Shown here: piece after piece, positions 1 through 11,900 of the stretch
How positions within the stretch are numbered: the stretch's first letter is position 1
Layout of the letters: every line of letters begins with the position of its first letter
Assembly (NCBI GenBank): GCA_019925795.1
Contig: CM034307.1
Span: forward strand, 62,124,864 to 62,188,863
Source of the DNA: Dendrobium chrysotoxum
Taxonomy: Eukaryota; Streptophyta; Magnoliopsida; Asparagales; Orchidaceae
Length of the DNA stretch: 64,000 bases
Direction of reading: 5' to 3'
The notes under the pieces: model-generated
What the model saw: only the letters and a program-made list of their open reading frames with translations
The model's database searches: none
Told to the model about the DNA's origin: nothing
Translations under genes and position numbers: made by a program

Positions 1-262
1 GGGGTATTTTTGTAAACTATTTTGTTATTATTTCAGACAACTGACTCTCTTTCTTTTCACTTGTAAAGCCTATAAATAAACCGCCTTGCGATAATCACTT
101 GTAAAGCCTATAAATAAACCGCCTTGCGATAATTATAATCAAGTAAATGACATTATGTTTTTTCTCTCCCTCTTCTTCTTTTTTCCTCTTCTTCTTCCTC
201 TAGGAGCCACCACCTACTCAAAAAGTATCCTATCCTTCTTGATTCAATCAAGAAGTGTATCA
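1..262 (+). repeat. 5' LTR (3' part) of the first Ty3/gypsy element
   Basis: It aligns with 5342-5564: shared stretches include CTTGTAAAGCCTATAAATAA, the CT-rich CTCTCCCTCTTCTTCTT tract and the end GATTCAATCAAGAAG-TATCA. The LTR ends in CA at 262. A 38-bp segment holding the TATA box is tandemly duplicated at 58-95 and 96-133; the 3' LTR has only one copy. Confidence 0.88.
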
Positions 263-874
263 AATTGGTGCTCTCGTTGAGACCTCACCCCCTCATCCCT
301 CTCCAACCACAACTGTCGCAAGCTAATGTTGTTGTTCCAATCCATGAGCCAACCTTCAACCGTAAAAGTGCACCAGCTGCAAGAAATCTTTCCAACCGTC
401 TGCCTTGCGGACTGCTTGCTGCTTGGGTTCATTCCTCTCGTCACCTTCAAGCACTGAACATCCCAAGACAACCGCTAGTTTGTTTTGCTGCACCAAGAAA
501 CACTCTCTGTCGCAAGCAATCACACACACGTATCGCAAGAAGCAGCCCCTCACTTCAGCCAACATACCACCCAGCCTCCATCTGCTGCAAGAAGCAGCCC
601 TACCTACCACAAGTATCAGGTTACTTGGCTGTAGGGATCGCATAGCTAGATCAGCCAGCTCCACTTGGGGCTTTAGGCAACCGATCACTTTGTAGAGAAC
701 ATAATAGGTTGTGGACAACAAGAACCTCCAACAACTCACTCTTCCTTGGGATCAAATTCTTTGCATACAATTTTTCCTTATTATTTTTTTTTCGAAGAAC
801 TGAATTTTTTCTTTTCTTTTCAAGAAACTCAATTCTTCCTTCTACCATCCAAGCCCCTTAATTCTTCATTCAAG
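263..874 (+). other. Retroelement leader: primer-binding region and 5' untranslated stretch
   Basis: Directly after the LTR comes TTGGTGCTCTCGTTGAG (265-281), where a tRNA primer-binding site is expected; I do not assign the tRNA. The following ~600 bp have no retroelement protein motif. The short open frames here look like chance. Confidence 0.5.
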
Positions 875-1855
875 ATGAAGAATGCAAACTTGGTCGAAGC
901 ATTACGTAACATGCAAACCACTAATGAGTCACAATTTACGAAAATTCAAAAATTGCTACAAGAGACAAATGCTCAATTCGCTTCCATCGGGTCAACATTA
1001 CAACAATTTCAAGCATTTATGGACTTCGTTGACAAGCTTCTCGACAGCCTATGTGAATGTCGGCTGTCCACGAGGAATCTTGGTTTTGCCTCTCGATTTC
1101 CATCCCCTCAACAATTACCGGCCAATGGAGGTTTACCTTTCCTTAAAAATATGAAAATCGAACTTCCTCGCTTTAACAGATCCTATGTGTAAACTTGGAT
1201 ATTTAAAGCGTAAGAATATTTCGATTTTCATAATACTCCAGATTACCACCGCGTAAGAATTGCTTCATTTCATCTTGAAGGATCAACAACTACATGGTAT
1301 CAATGAATTAGTTTGAAAGGCCAGACTTCATCTTGGCCTGAATTCATGATATTATTACAACAACATTTTGGCATATCTTCTTATGAAGATTTACATGGCA
1401 ATTTATCTAAATTAACTCAGAAACTGTCCGTTCTTGAATAACAAACAACTTTTGAAAATCTTGCATTTAAAATTCCTAATCTTTCTGAATCTATTCATCA
1501 GTTATTTTATTTCTAGTCTCAAACAAGAACTACATAGAGAACTCTTCTCAGCCAAACCCTTTGCTCTTTTAGATGCCATGGATTTCGCCACCACAAATCC
1601 AAATTTCAAGATTTTCTTGCACTTCCTTTGAATGACCGAAATCATTTCCACCCTTCATCCCAAACAAACCTACCCACGCTTCTATACCTATAAGCCAACC
1701 ATCTACCCACAGTTCCTGGTCAAACTCCTCAAAACCACCCAATTTACCCATTCACAAGCTCTCCCCTTCGGAAATTCAATTTCGTCGCGAGAAAGGCCTT
1801 TGTTTCAATTGTGATTCAAAATTTAGTCCTCAACACCGTTGCCCTAATAAATTTT
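875..1855 (+). pseudogene. gag pseudogene of the first Ty3/gypsy element
   Basis: A start codon at 875 opens a helical N-terminal region (MKNANLVEALRNMQ...), followed by the gag-type KMKIELPRF motif (read as KNMKIELPRF) near 1145-1180 and a stop at 1190-1192. The capsid-like part continues through stops and frameshifts (TTWYQ near 1290; PEFMILLQQHFG near 1340-1370). A CCHC zinc knuckle (CFNCDSKFSPQHRC) is readable at 1801-1842. The zinc knuckle would bind genomic RNA in a working element. Not functional. Confidence 0.8.
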
Positions 1856-1999
1856 ATCTTTTAATGGGTACTGATGATTTTGATACTATAGACGATAATC
1901 AACATTCATATAATGACCTTGATTAATAAGATTTATCTCCGGAAGTAAGTTTAAATGCTCTAGCTGGACAATTTAGTACACGTTCTTTTTGTTTAACCG

Positions 2000-2368
2000 A
2001 CAATATTAATGAGCATAATATCTTGATTGATAGTGGTCTCATAACCCTGAACTAATTTCACAATTTATCGTTTGGCAATGGCAATGTACTTTCTCTACAA
2101 TTCAAAATGTTCCCAACTTCCAATACACATACAAGGATATCCAGTCAATTTGGATTTATTCATTCTCTCTATGCATGGGGCTGAGATTGCCTTAGGTATG
2201 CAATTGTTTCAATCATTAGGCTCTATTTTACATAATTACCCGGATCTTACCATGCAATTTACTGATGAAAACCGCAACATCATTCTTCATGGGGAACCAC
2301 AATTAATTGTCGATCCCATATCTTTGCATCAATTTCGTGCTTTAATATCATATTCTCCAGCAATATAA
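2000..2368 (+). pseudogene. Retropepsin-like protease remnant
   Basis: The aspartic protease motif ILIDSG is readable with DSG at 2029-2037; the residue after it is Leu where Ala is usual. After a frame break, the downstream half follows, with ALGMQLFQSLGSI matching the usual GMxWLxxLG motif and ending near 2368. The frame is broken between the two parts, so no active protease can be made. Confidence 0.7.
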
Positions 2369-2499
2369 TTTTTTAGTTTTCATTCTCATCTCCTGTTTAA
2401 TGACAGTCAGCCTTTCAAAACTATTGACGAATCATTTACATCCATCACTAAGTCCCTAATTTTATTGCCAATCTATTACTACAATTTAAGCATTTATTT

Positions 2500-3130
2500 G
2501 ACCTTCCATAAGGCCTACCACCTCCTCGTCCTATTGATCACCGTATAAACATTCCTCCACTTTCCAAACCAGTCAATATTTGTATCGATATCCTCACTTT
2601 CAAAAAGATGCAATGGAATAATTAGTCAAAGAAATGTTATAATTAGGTATTATTTGTCATAGTCATAGTCTATTCACCAATCCTATTCCTCGGTTAAAAA
2701 TTGTGCAGGTACTTGGTGTTTTTGCATCGATTATTACACACTAAATTCCTTAACCATTAAGGATAAATTTGAATCCCTACAGCGGATGAGTTATTGGAAT
2801 AATTATATGGTGCAACCTTCTTTCTAAACTTGACCTCCATTCCGGACATCAAGTTCAAATGCACCCAAAAGACATCCATAAAATAACTTTTCGCACGCAC
2901 GACGGTCATTTTGAATTCTTAGTAATGCCTTTTAGGCTTACAAATGCACCATCTACTTTTTAGGCTTTAATGAATCAAGTTTTCGTTCTTATCTTCACCC
3001 TAAACCCTAAACCCTAAACCCTAAACCCGGTAATGTTAAAGCTGATCCAAAGAAAATTGAAGCCATGCTTAATTGGCCTATTCCATCTTCCTTTATACAT
3101 TTAAGATCTTTTTTGGGTTAACCAGCTACT
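2500..3130 (+). pseudogene. Reverse transcriptase remnant with internal deletion
   Basis: RT pieces are recognisable across several frames: a proline-rich region with DHRIN-like text near 2530-2550, the EFLVMPFRLTNAPS stretch near 2910-2950, ALMNQVF near 2965-2985, then KADPKKIEAMLNWP at 3040-3080. About 60 codons that should lie between the last two, including the FxDD catalytic block, are missing. A telomere-like array lies at that point (2998-3028). Many stops. Not functional. Confidence 0.8.
2998..3028 (+). repeat. Telomere-type repeat (CCCTAAA), 4.4 units, at an RT deletion junction
   Basis: A perfect 31-bp run of the plant telomeric heptamer CCCTAAA. It sits exactly between retroelement RT sequence that should be ~180 bp apart. 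Confidence 0.95.
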
Positions 3131-3655
3131 ACCACTATTTTATTCCCAACTATGCCTCCATTACTGCTCCATTAACTAATCTTCATAAAAAAAGTTGTTT
3201 TCAATGGGACATCACTACCTCCATTACTTTCCAAAATTTAAAACTGGCCATGACTTCTGCCTCTGTGTTAGCTCTACCTGATTTCAACAAACATTTTGTA
3301 TTAGAAACATATGTCTTTAACACCGTCATTGGTGCTATGTTATTGCAAAACAAGCATCCAATTGCTTTCTTTAGTAGGAAATTGGGCCCACGTCTATCTC
3401 AATTTCCAGTTATCTAAAAAAACTCTATGCCATTATTGAGGCCGTTTGCAAATGACGCCAATATCTCTTGGGTAGTCAATTCATCATTTGTACCGACCAT
3501 AAAAGCCTCAGGGAACTACAAAATCAAAATTTACAAACTCACGATCAGAAATATTACCTTCATAAGCTTTTAGGTTTATATTTCATCATTGAATATAAGC
3601 CCGGTAAATCTAATACTGCCACCGACTCTTTATATCATATATTTGATGCTAGGAA
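3073..3655 (+). pseudogene. RT C-terminus and RNase H remnant
   Basis: The segment reads FLGLTSYYHYFIPNYASI (RT connection) then VLALPDFNKHFVLET and IAFFSRKLGPRLSQFPVI (RNase H). The usual DAS at the RNase H active site reads YVF, so the first catalytic Asp is lost. A stop at 3415-3417 and a frame change follow. The C-terminal part resumes in another frame (FIICTDHKSL near 3480-3510, IIEYKPGKSNTATDSL near 3588-3635). Confidence 0.8.
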
Positions 3656-3769
3656 GCTTTCCACCTCTTCTTTTGCTTCATTATTCTCATTAGTTACAAA
3701 TTTTTCTCTCTTTTCTTCAACAGTTAAAACAAGAATCCATCATGTCCCCAGAGATACTTTAAATTACTT

Positions 3770-4420
3770 CACAATTGATAAAAGGGGAACTCTCCATGAC
3801 AGATTACCATATAAGGGACAATCTTTTATATTATATAAGTCTTGTTTACATTAATAAAGATTTTGCCCTTAAAAACACTTTACTTACTGAATTCCATTCC
3901 ACCCCTCTTGGAGGTCACAGTGGTACACTTAAAACCATCAAACGCTTCACTGCAAATTTTTATTGGCAAGGCTTATATAAAGATGTTGCTGAATTTGTTA
4001 ATCAGTACCACATTTATTAAGAAATCAATTCCTTAACCATGGCTCCTGCTAGCCTACTCTCTCCTCTTCTAGTACCTCATCAAGTTTGGGAGGATTTGTC
4101 CATGGATTTCATGGCGGGTCTACCAAATTGTAGAGGTTACACTACCATTTTGGTTGTTATTGACCGTCTTTCCAGATATGCCCATTTTGGCCTCTTGCCC
4201 GCCACATATTCAGCCTTCCAAGTTGCCATTCTCTTTGCCAATATGGTTGTCCGTTTGCATGGTTTTCCAAAATCCATTATCTCAAATAGATAGTATTTTT
4301 TTAAGTAAACGTTGGCGTCATCTTTTTTCTCTAAGTAGCACAACACTTCACTATAACGCTGCATATCATTTACATACTTATGGCCAAATTGAGGTCCTAA
4401 ATATATTTTTGGAATAATAC
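3770..4420 (+). pseudogene. Integrase remnant
   Basis: The zinc-binding HHCC region starts with HSTPLGGHSGTLKTIKRF, and the core follows from VWEDLSMDFMAGLP (first catalytic Asp, around 4105). At the second Asp the frame reads ISNR, so Asp has become Asn, and then a stop. The third block (YGQIEVLNIFLE, near 4380-4415) keeps its Glu. Frameshifted and inactive. Confidence 0.82.
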
Positions 4421-4639
4421 CTTCGTGCCTACACTTCCAATACACCCAAATTATGGTCTATTTTCCCATGCTGTGCCTAAATCTCTTATAATAATTATTT
4501 TCACTTTGCCATTAAAATGTCTCAATATCAGGCCCTTTATGGACCTTTACCCCCCTCAATACTTTCCTATGTTAACGACACATCAAACATTTATACTTTA
4601 AATTCATTACTAACTAGCCACTAGACTCTTTTACAAACC

Positions 4640-5145
4640 CTCCGCACTATCAAGCAACAAGCCCAACATAGAATGAAATTATTGGCTGATCGTTATCGAC
4701 GTGACTTACAATTGGTAGTAGGTGATTGGGTTTTGATTAAATTACAACCTTTTCGTCAAAATTTTGTAGTTAATTGTACCCACTCCAAACTAGCCAAACG
4801 TTATTTCGGCTCCTTTCAGGTTCAATCAGTTGTCAGTAAAGTGATATATCAATTAACTCTTCCTCCAGAAAGTAAGATTTATCCCGTCTTTCATATCTTT
4901 GTCCTCAAACTTTTTTTGGCAGCCCTCCCACTGCCATTACACCTCTTACTCTTCTTAGCTATAACAACGAACCACTAAGCTTACCTCATTCCATACTCAC
5001 TACCCGTATTATCAAAATACATGGACAACCTCTTAAACATGTTATTTTATAATGGATGCTTTCTACTCCAGAACGCCACTTGGGAGAATTTTTCAGCTCT
5101 CTCATCTTTTTTCACATCCTTTAACCTTGAGGACAATGTTAGTTT
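4640..5145 (+). pseudogene. Integrase C-terminus with chromodomain-like tail
   Basis: DRYRRDLQLVVGDWVLIKLQ, KLAKRYFGSFQV and YPVFHIFVLK are the standard Ty3/gypsy integrase tail. Behind it, in broken frames, comes a stretch with a GQP...W...TWENF pattern and FNLEDNV, as in chromodomain elements. Such domains guide insertion to particular chromatin; that is family knowledge, and this copy is dead. Confidence 0.7.
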
Positions 5146-5160
5146 TGATAGGGACGAGAG

Positions 5161-5564
5161 TGTTAAGCACCAATACATTACTCTGGATACAAATACAACA
5201 CAAAAACTAGGAGAAGATTGGATTCACAAATCAAAAGAATAAGCTCAAGACAACAATTAAAATTTATAGTGTACACCCGGTCTAGGAAACAGTCCGACTG
5301 AACCAACTCATGGTTTTATTAGAAATAAACCTATAACATTAGAGGTATTTTTATAAACTATTTTATTATTATTTTAAAAAGCTGACCCACTTGTTTTTAC
5401 TTGTAAAGCCTATAAATAAACCCCCCTTTTGTAATTATGATCATGGAAATGAAATTTTGTTTTTTCTCTCCCTCTTCTTCTTTTTTCCTCTTCTTCGTCC
5501 TCTAGGAGTCTCCACCGACTCAAAAGATGTACTATCCTTATTGATTCAATCAAGAAGCATATCA
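5161..5564 (+). repeat. 3' LTR of the first Ty3/gypsy element
   Basis: It begins TGTTAAGCACC directly after the purine tract AGGGACGAGAG (5150-5160) and ends AGCATATCA at 5564. Its last ~220 bp match the start of the window. Divergence between the LTRs is clear by eye, so the insertion is old. Confidence 0.85.
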
Positions 5565-5806
5565 TATATCTATCTTTTTGTTAGGCTTATTGGAATTATT
5601 TCTTATTTATTAGGCAAGCTTTTAAAAAAGAGGCATGACCGTTCTAGAATCGCCACTCTTGGAGCCTTTTAATCATCAAGTCTAAAAGGGGACCATTATG
5701 GAATTGGAAGTTCCAATGTTTGCATTTATGCCTGAAATTGTAATTTGTGCCTCTTGATTAAAGCCGAACTCTTTAAAAGAGTTTAATGAACTTTATATGT
5801 TTGCAG

Positions 5807-5928
5807 GCATGTTCTCAAGTTGGTGCTACTGGATCCAATCCTTTATTAAAGAATTTATTTGACTTCCAAGATTCGTGTTGGAGATTTTTAAGGCCACACA
5901 CGATTCGTGGGACTGCCCTGGGATCTGT
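5807..5928 (+). CDS. HST: HST exon A (first visible)
   Basis: Acceptor TTTGCAG ends at 5806; donor GTAAGT starts at 5929. It encodes SQVGATGSNPLL and the substrate-domain start FLRPHTIRGTALGS. It ends in phase 2. The first residues match the beginning of the mature enzyme, so the transit peptide is in an earlier exon. Confidence 0.93.
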
Positions 5929-8900
5929 GTAAGTGATTCAATTCCTTGATTGAGCGTAATCCCAGTTCATGGCCTAATATGATTTTTAGAGGGTGCGCAT
6001 GAAAGCAGTTACCGCACTATTGTTTTTTGGAGTTTTGTTTTAATCATTCAGAACCACCTCTTTGCAATGCCGGGCAAAAACTGCATGCTTTAAGCTTTCT
6101 GCCAAGCACTGATTTGGCTGGAACCTCATGCACCATAAACATTTTTTTTAATGATAAACTTTGATAAAATCTTTCATATCATCTCCTAACATGTTTTTTT
6201 CCTTATGCCAGAGCTTTGGTTGTTAGAGCTTTAATAGAGAATCCGGCCCTAATAGATTGGTGGTTGATATTCAAGGCATTATATGGGCTCATAGCTCTTA
6301 TTTGTGGCAATGGTTACATTGTGGGGATTAATCAGATTTATGACGTTGGAATTGACAAGTATGCTTGTCATGATGCTATACATTGTTCTTTTTTTCCCAT
6401 TTCACATTTCCAAGAATATTTCATCGTTTCTTCACCACCTCTTTACTCCTTTTGCAGTTAATATAACATGTGAATCTTTTATTCATGTTTTCTGCAATTT
6501 GGGGGAAACATCATCTATCCCTGCCTATGAAGATCATTGAGGCCACTGCTGCACATTTATTCCTGATTCTTCAAGTGTTGCAGGGTTAACAAGCCATATT
6601 TACCGATAGCTGCTGGAGATCTTTCAGTGCAGTCTGCATGGCTTTTGGTGTTATTTTTTGCTTCAGCTGGCCTTCTGATTGTTGCATTCAACTTTGGTCC
6701 GTTCATTTCTTCTTTATACTGTCTAGGTCTTTTGCTTGGCACTATCTATTCTGTTCCTCCTTTTAGACTGAAGCGGTATCCTGTTGCAGCATTTCTTATC
6801 ATAGCCACGGTATGTTTTTCATTACATATTCTCTAACTTTTGTTTATACAATTTACAAGGAACAACTAATGGAGATATTAAAAACAGCGAGCTTGGCATT
6901 CCAAACAAACTTGAATAGGTAAAGTAAAAACAGCAAATTGATGGAAGGTATCACGAGATCATTCAGCATCATCATAATCAATTCATCAATATTCTTTTGC
7001 CAACTAGATTTTTTGAGCATTACATATTATAAATGAAGTTGGAATAATGTGTTTGAGAAAAGTTGTGATGGATGGCTAGCAACTTTTAAATAATAAGCAC
7101 GGGATAACATGAAGACATTCTATTTTAACAAAGGCGGACCACATGATTGAAAATTGGAAGTGAGAATGATCTTTTGTAATGATATCTTATAAAGTTCTAA
7201 TTTATTTTATATTGAAAAGAGAGCTAATGACTAATGCTTGTGCACCAAATGCACAAGAATTGTTATCTTATTTGTTATGATCAATGCTTGCTAGAATAAT
7301 TAGACCTAGAGTAGTCGAAACACGAGCTAATTATTCTGGATTTGAACTCTCTAGTTTTAAGAAGTATTAACATAATAGGTATACCTCTGTTCCAATTAAC
7401 CACTGTGAACTTAGAAGTAAATTGCGTTGCATGCCTCTCTTAAGGTTCTCTGGATAGCAATATACAACGATCCTATTGTTGATATTGACTTTTTGTATGT
7501 GTAGTATCTAAACCATTTTGCATTGGGAAAGATCAGGAATACTAAATGATAGGGGTGTCAATTTCTGACACGACCCGAAAACTTGACCCGAAAAATCCGG
7601 GTTCGGGTCAACCCGTTTGTTAAATGGGTCGGGTTCGGGTTCGGATTTCTGACCCGTTTGAAAAACGGGTCGGGTCCGGGTTGACCAAACAACCCGCAAG
7701 TCGACCCGTTTAACCCGGATCCGCTAACCGCTGGCTCCGCCCGCGCTTGCGGACTCCGCCCGAACTCGCAGACCCTGCCTGCGCTCGCGGACTCCGCCCG
7801 AACTCACGGACTCCGCTGGCTCCGCCTGCACTCGCGGACCCGCTGGCCGCTGGCTTCGCCCGCGCTAGCGGCTCGCGATACCGCACTCGCAGACTCCGCC
7901 CACCACGCTCGCGACTCGCCTCCGGCGCTCCGCCCTCGCTCGCGATCCCGCCCGCACTCGTGATCCCGCCCGTGCTCGCGACTCGGACTCCGCCCTCGCC
8001 CTCGCCCTCGCTCGCGGACTCCGCCATCGCTCGCTCGCTAGCGGTTCAACCAAATCTCCGGGTCGGGTCGGGTCAACCCGGCAACCCGCACGGGTCGGGT
8101 CCGGGTTGAAATGTCCGACCCTTTTGCAAAAACGGGTCGGGTTCAGGTTGACCCGTTTAGATCCGGGTCAACTCGGGTTCGACCCGAACCCTACCCGTCG
8201 ACCCGAATTGACATCCCTACTAAATGATGAGCAATATAACGTGCCATTCATTAATAAAAAAGCATAAAAATTCTACAAAAACAAATGGAAAATTTCTTCT
8301 GATAAAATTTAAAGGAAGTGATTTTAATGGCAAAAACATTATCTAGAACTGTTGGATCTAAAATTGTCTGTGGATGATACTTGATCTTACTAAAATGTAT
8401 TCTCTAAATGAGAGTTGAGAAGTTAAGTAGAATATGAGTGTATGAAGAGAGTTCTATGTATTCTGTAAGTCTCACAATGGGCAATATGGAAACTAAGAAG
8501 ATGTAAAAGAACCAAAAGCCCCAAAAATCCCAATATATGCCCATTCGCCTTTTATTTGTAGGGCTTAGAGGGCTACATGAAAAAATAACTTAAAAGTAAA
8601 AAAAAGTAGTGAAAAATATAATATATGATCTGACTTATTACATTTTGTCAGAAATGTTGCCTAGCTGATTGATCTCATCATGGGTCTCTATCTCAAACGC
8701 AACCCTCTGTTCTAGGGAGGATCCCCTGTGCGAGTCGCAAGTGATAGGGTGTATAGGGCAAGTATGTGAAGGTGAATCCTTAGGATGTGGTGACAAATCC
8801 ATGGCGATGCGACTCAAACCTCTGGAGGTGAAAGGACGAGTCCACCTGAAGTCAAATGGTCATGAGCCAAGAACCACCTTAGCCCAAAAAAAAAAATTAC

Positions 8901-11900
8901 AGGCGAGGTGTGTGTTTCTTATAGCTGGATGGAGGATGTTGGTGTTGGCCAAGTGGCCATGACTTTGAAGAGTGACTGTGGACGATCGGTTCTCATCGAG
9001 ATGAACGATATCTGAGGCTCAAGTGAGTTTGAACAAGTTATTCTAGGAGACTTACTGAGAACAATGACCCCAGGGCTCGACATGTCGGGACGAGTCTTCT
9101 CGTTACGGTTTTGTTAGGAGAGTAGACTTGAATACACAGATTAGCGTTGACAAACTTACTGTATGGTCATTTTCTCTCTTGGCAAGTGCTCCTCCGGGGT
9201 GATGCGACCATGTCGACTAAGTCCCTTGGTTGGGATCCATTAGTTTTCTGGGAGATACCTACATAGGCATATATGAGTATACAAGATCGGTATTCTAGTA
9301 GATATCTAAATACTAATTTTTTGTTTCAAAATTAAAGAAATAGAAGTTAGAAAGGCTAGAAATAAATAGAAGTCAAAGCCATTAGAATATTAAGTTTATA
9401 AGTCGTAACTAATAAGGCTTAAATTCCTTGGAAGGTCGCAAAAGAAATGAATGCATATACTACCGTATAGACTTTGCCTTTGGTTATGCATTTCAGCCTG
9501 ATAAACTTGCATTAATGCTCTACTTTTCAGTTGACAAGCTTCCTGCCAGCAACGGTATTTTGACAGTTATGCTACAAATTTGATGATAGAGTGTGAAAAT
9601 TTTATGTTTGTAATAACACTAAAAACAGATTTATTTACCATTTACAATGTCTATTTATAGCTTTGGATATCTTGCACTTTTTTCCGTCTATTAAGCTTAC
9701 TGGTTGAAGAGATGAGAAATAATGAATAATGTGAATAAGATAAGGAGAAAGTAATTTGACTTGCTTTGTCAGTCCAATGTTCATTTTTCATAAATTCATC
9801 CAATAAGGCCCAAGTATTTTCAATCATCTTTTCACTTTTGTAATGGCGATAAATTTCAAATTATCAGCAATCCACAGCACTTTTAGTAATCACGAAATAA
9901 ACGTAGAAAATAATGTTCCTTATTGAGATCTGGTGGCATGTATACCATGCAGAATAGAATGCATTTGCTTAAATTCGTTGAAGGGTTTAGTGATGAACTC
10001 AGTTTTCATATGATTTTTGACTTGTCACGATTAAATACACTTGCAGGCCATTCTATTGTGATATAGAGAGACAACGTGATAACTTTAGGTTGAAAGTTTA
10101 AAGTTTTGTAATGATATATACTAAAGTTTTAAGTTGTTTACCATGCCAAGACTGAGCTAAAGATTCTATCTAAAGTTGAAGAATTTGTGTGGAAGAATTT
10201 CTGATGCCAAGGGAAAGATTGTTGTAATATGATGGATACAAATTAGGCTGGTCAAAGAAACTAGAACAATGTGGCTAGTTGACACTTGTTGGACATATGC
10301 AGCAAAGCATGAAAGCATTTCATCATAACAATTGACATTATTGTAATTTCGCTTGAACAGTATATTCTTTGAAACCTTATACCTGAAATATATACTCAAT
10401 GCATGTGAATTTATCAGCAGGCTACTATATTTTGCATGCAAGTTTTTTTTTCACAAATTCTAGTAATATAACTTAAGTTCTACCTATTTTTCTTCCTTAT
10501 TCTTTCACATGAATTCTTTTCTTTCATTTTTTTGTCCTTTTTCTACTATGCTCTATAAATGCTCAAACCAAACTAAGTAGACAGATTACTTGAGTTATTC
10601 TGAGTGTGCATGGAATATTCCATTCCCTGCGCTTTAGTTTTTCATTTTTTAATTTAATATTCTGTTTTCTTATGTTGCAAAAAAAAAAAAAAAAAAAAAA
10701 AATCATTGGTTGCTTTGCAAAATCCTTTCAAATCAGGTACGTGGTTTTCTTCTCAATTTTGGTGTATACTATGCTACTAGAGCAGCATTGGGCCTTTCCT
10801 TCAATTGGAGGTAATAATTACTCTTTTTACTCAACTAGATAAAATAGACATGTTTAAGTTCAAGATGTATCTTATATGATTTGTTGATCAATTCATCAGG
10901 ACCAGTACAATTAAGTAAAATTTTTCGTACATGTTATTTCAGATTCGTGGAGAGACAATTTATAATGCTATTTAACGATTTTTTTACTGCAGCTCTCCTG
11001 TCTCATTCATCACAGCATTTGTGACATTATTTGCATTGGTCATTGCCATAACCAAAGATCTCCCTGATGTTGAAGGAGACCGCCAGTAAGTTTTTCTGAA
11101 TAATGCATAAAGGTGTTTTGCATTTGAGCATCTTATAGATATCTTGTTTTCTTAATAGCTTTTAAATTCAATCCACCAGAAATGTGATGAACAAGTTTCT
11201 TCAAATACTTGTACTTAATGCTTAGTCAGTATTGGCAGTGCTCTTATTTCACGGGTTGCAACCTTATTCCAACTAGGGGTGTCAATATTTGACTAGACCC
11301 GAAACCCGACCTGGAAAATTATAGGTTCGGGTCAACCCGTTTGCCTTACAGGTCGGGTCCGGATTTTGTTCAGGTTGACCCGGAAATCCAAAATCAGCCG
11401 GAAACCCAAAATCAACCCGATTGACTTGAAATCAATCCAGGAGCAATGCAGGAAGCCACAAAGTAGACGAGGAGATCTCGACCGAGGTAGGGCAACCAGA
11501 GTAGAAGCGGACTGGGATGCAAGGGCGTTAGGGCGTGGGCTTGTTTGGATGCATGTCTAGGGTTTGCTTTTCCTCTTCTGCACTTATTCGATGTTGTTTA
11601 GCTTCTCGTGAAGTAGAGTTCTGAATGGGTCCAAGCTTCTTTGCCTCCTCCTTTGATGTTGTTCCTGTCGGATCGAAGTTTTGAATGGGTCCAAGCTTCT
11701 TCGCCTCCTCCGACGTTTATGTTGGATCAAAGTTATGAACGGGTCCAAGCTTCTTCGCCAGTTCGCCTTCTCCTCTGACGTTGTTCCTATCAGATCAGAG
11801 TTCTGAACGGGTCCAAGCTTCTTCGCCTATTCCTCCGACGTTGTTCCTGTTAGATCGGAGTTCTGAACGGGTCCAAGCTTCTTCACCTTCTCCTCCCACG

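Larger units (their letters stand above)
1..5564 (+). mobile_element. Ty3/gypsy LTR retrotransposon, chromodomain type, decayed
   Basis: A nearly complete but dead LTR retrotransposon in sense orientation, lying in the HST intron upstream of the first visible exon. The order is 5' LTR (its first ~180 bp lie before the window), primer-binding region, gag with a zinc knuckle, protease, reverse transcriptase, RNase H, integrase, chromodomain-like tail, purine tract and 3' LTR. The order RT-RNase H-integrase shows Ty3/gypsy, and the C-terminal motif after integrase (RYFGSFQV ... YPVFHIFVLK, then a WE-containing stretch) is typical of chromoviruses. All reading frames carry stops and frameshifts, and part of the RT is missing. 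The short LTRs (404 bp) would fit the Reina group, but that is inference. Confidence 0.9.
6810..10736 (+). other. HST: HST intron C-D (3.9 kb)
   Basis: AT-rich apart from the GC-rich MITE at 7551-8218. In 6810-7540 and 8229-10678 I see no protein motif, tRNA or paired repeat. A poly-A run sits at 10679-10702. Confidence 0.7.

Noticed and set aside
2998..3028. Telomeric repeat as a sign of a chromosome end
   Set aside because: Only 31 bp, embedded in retrotransposon sequence with genes on one side; an interstitial scar, not a telomere.
6216..6540. Two overlapping frames extending past exon B
   Set aside because: They read through the GTATGC donor at 6359 into the intron; the protein family follows the spliced frame.
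7710..8109. Open frames on both strands rich in Arg, Ala, Pro and Ser
   Set aside because: They arise from the GC-rich repeated core of a MITE; no start context or family match.
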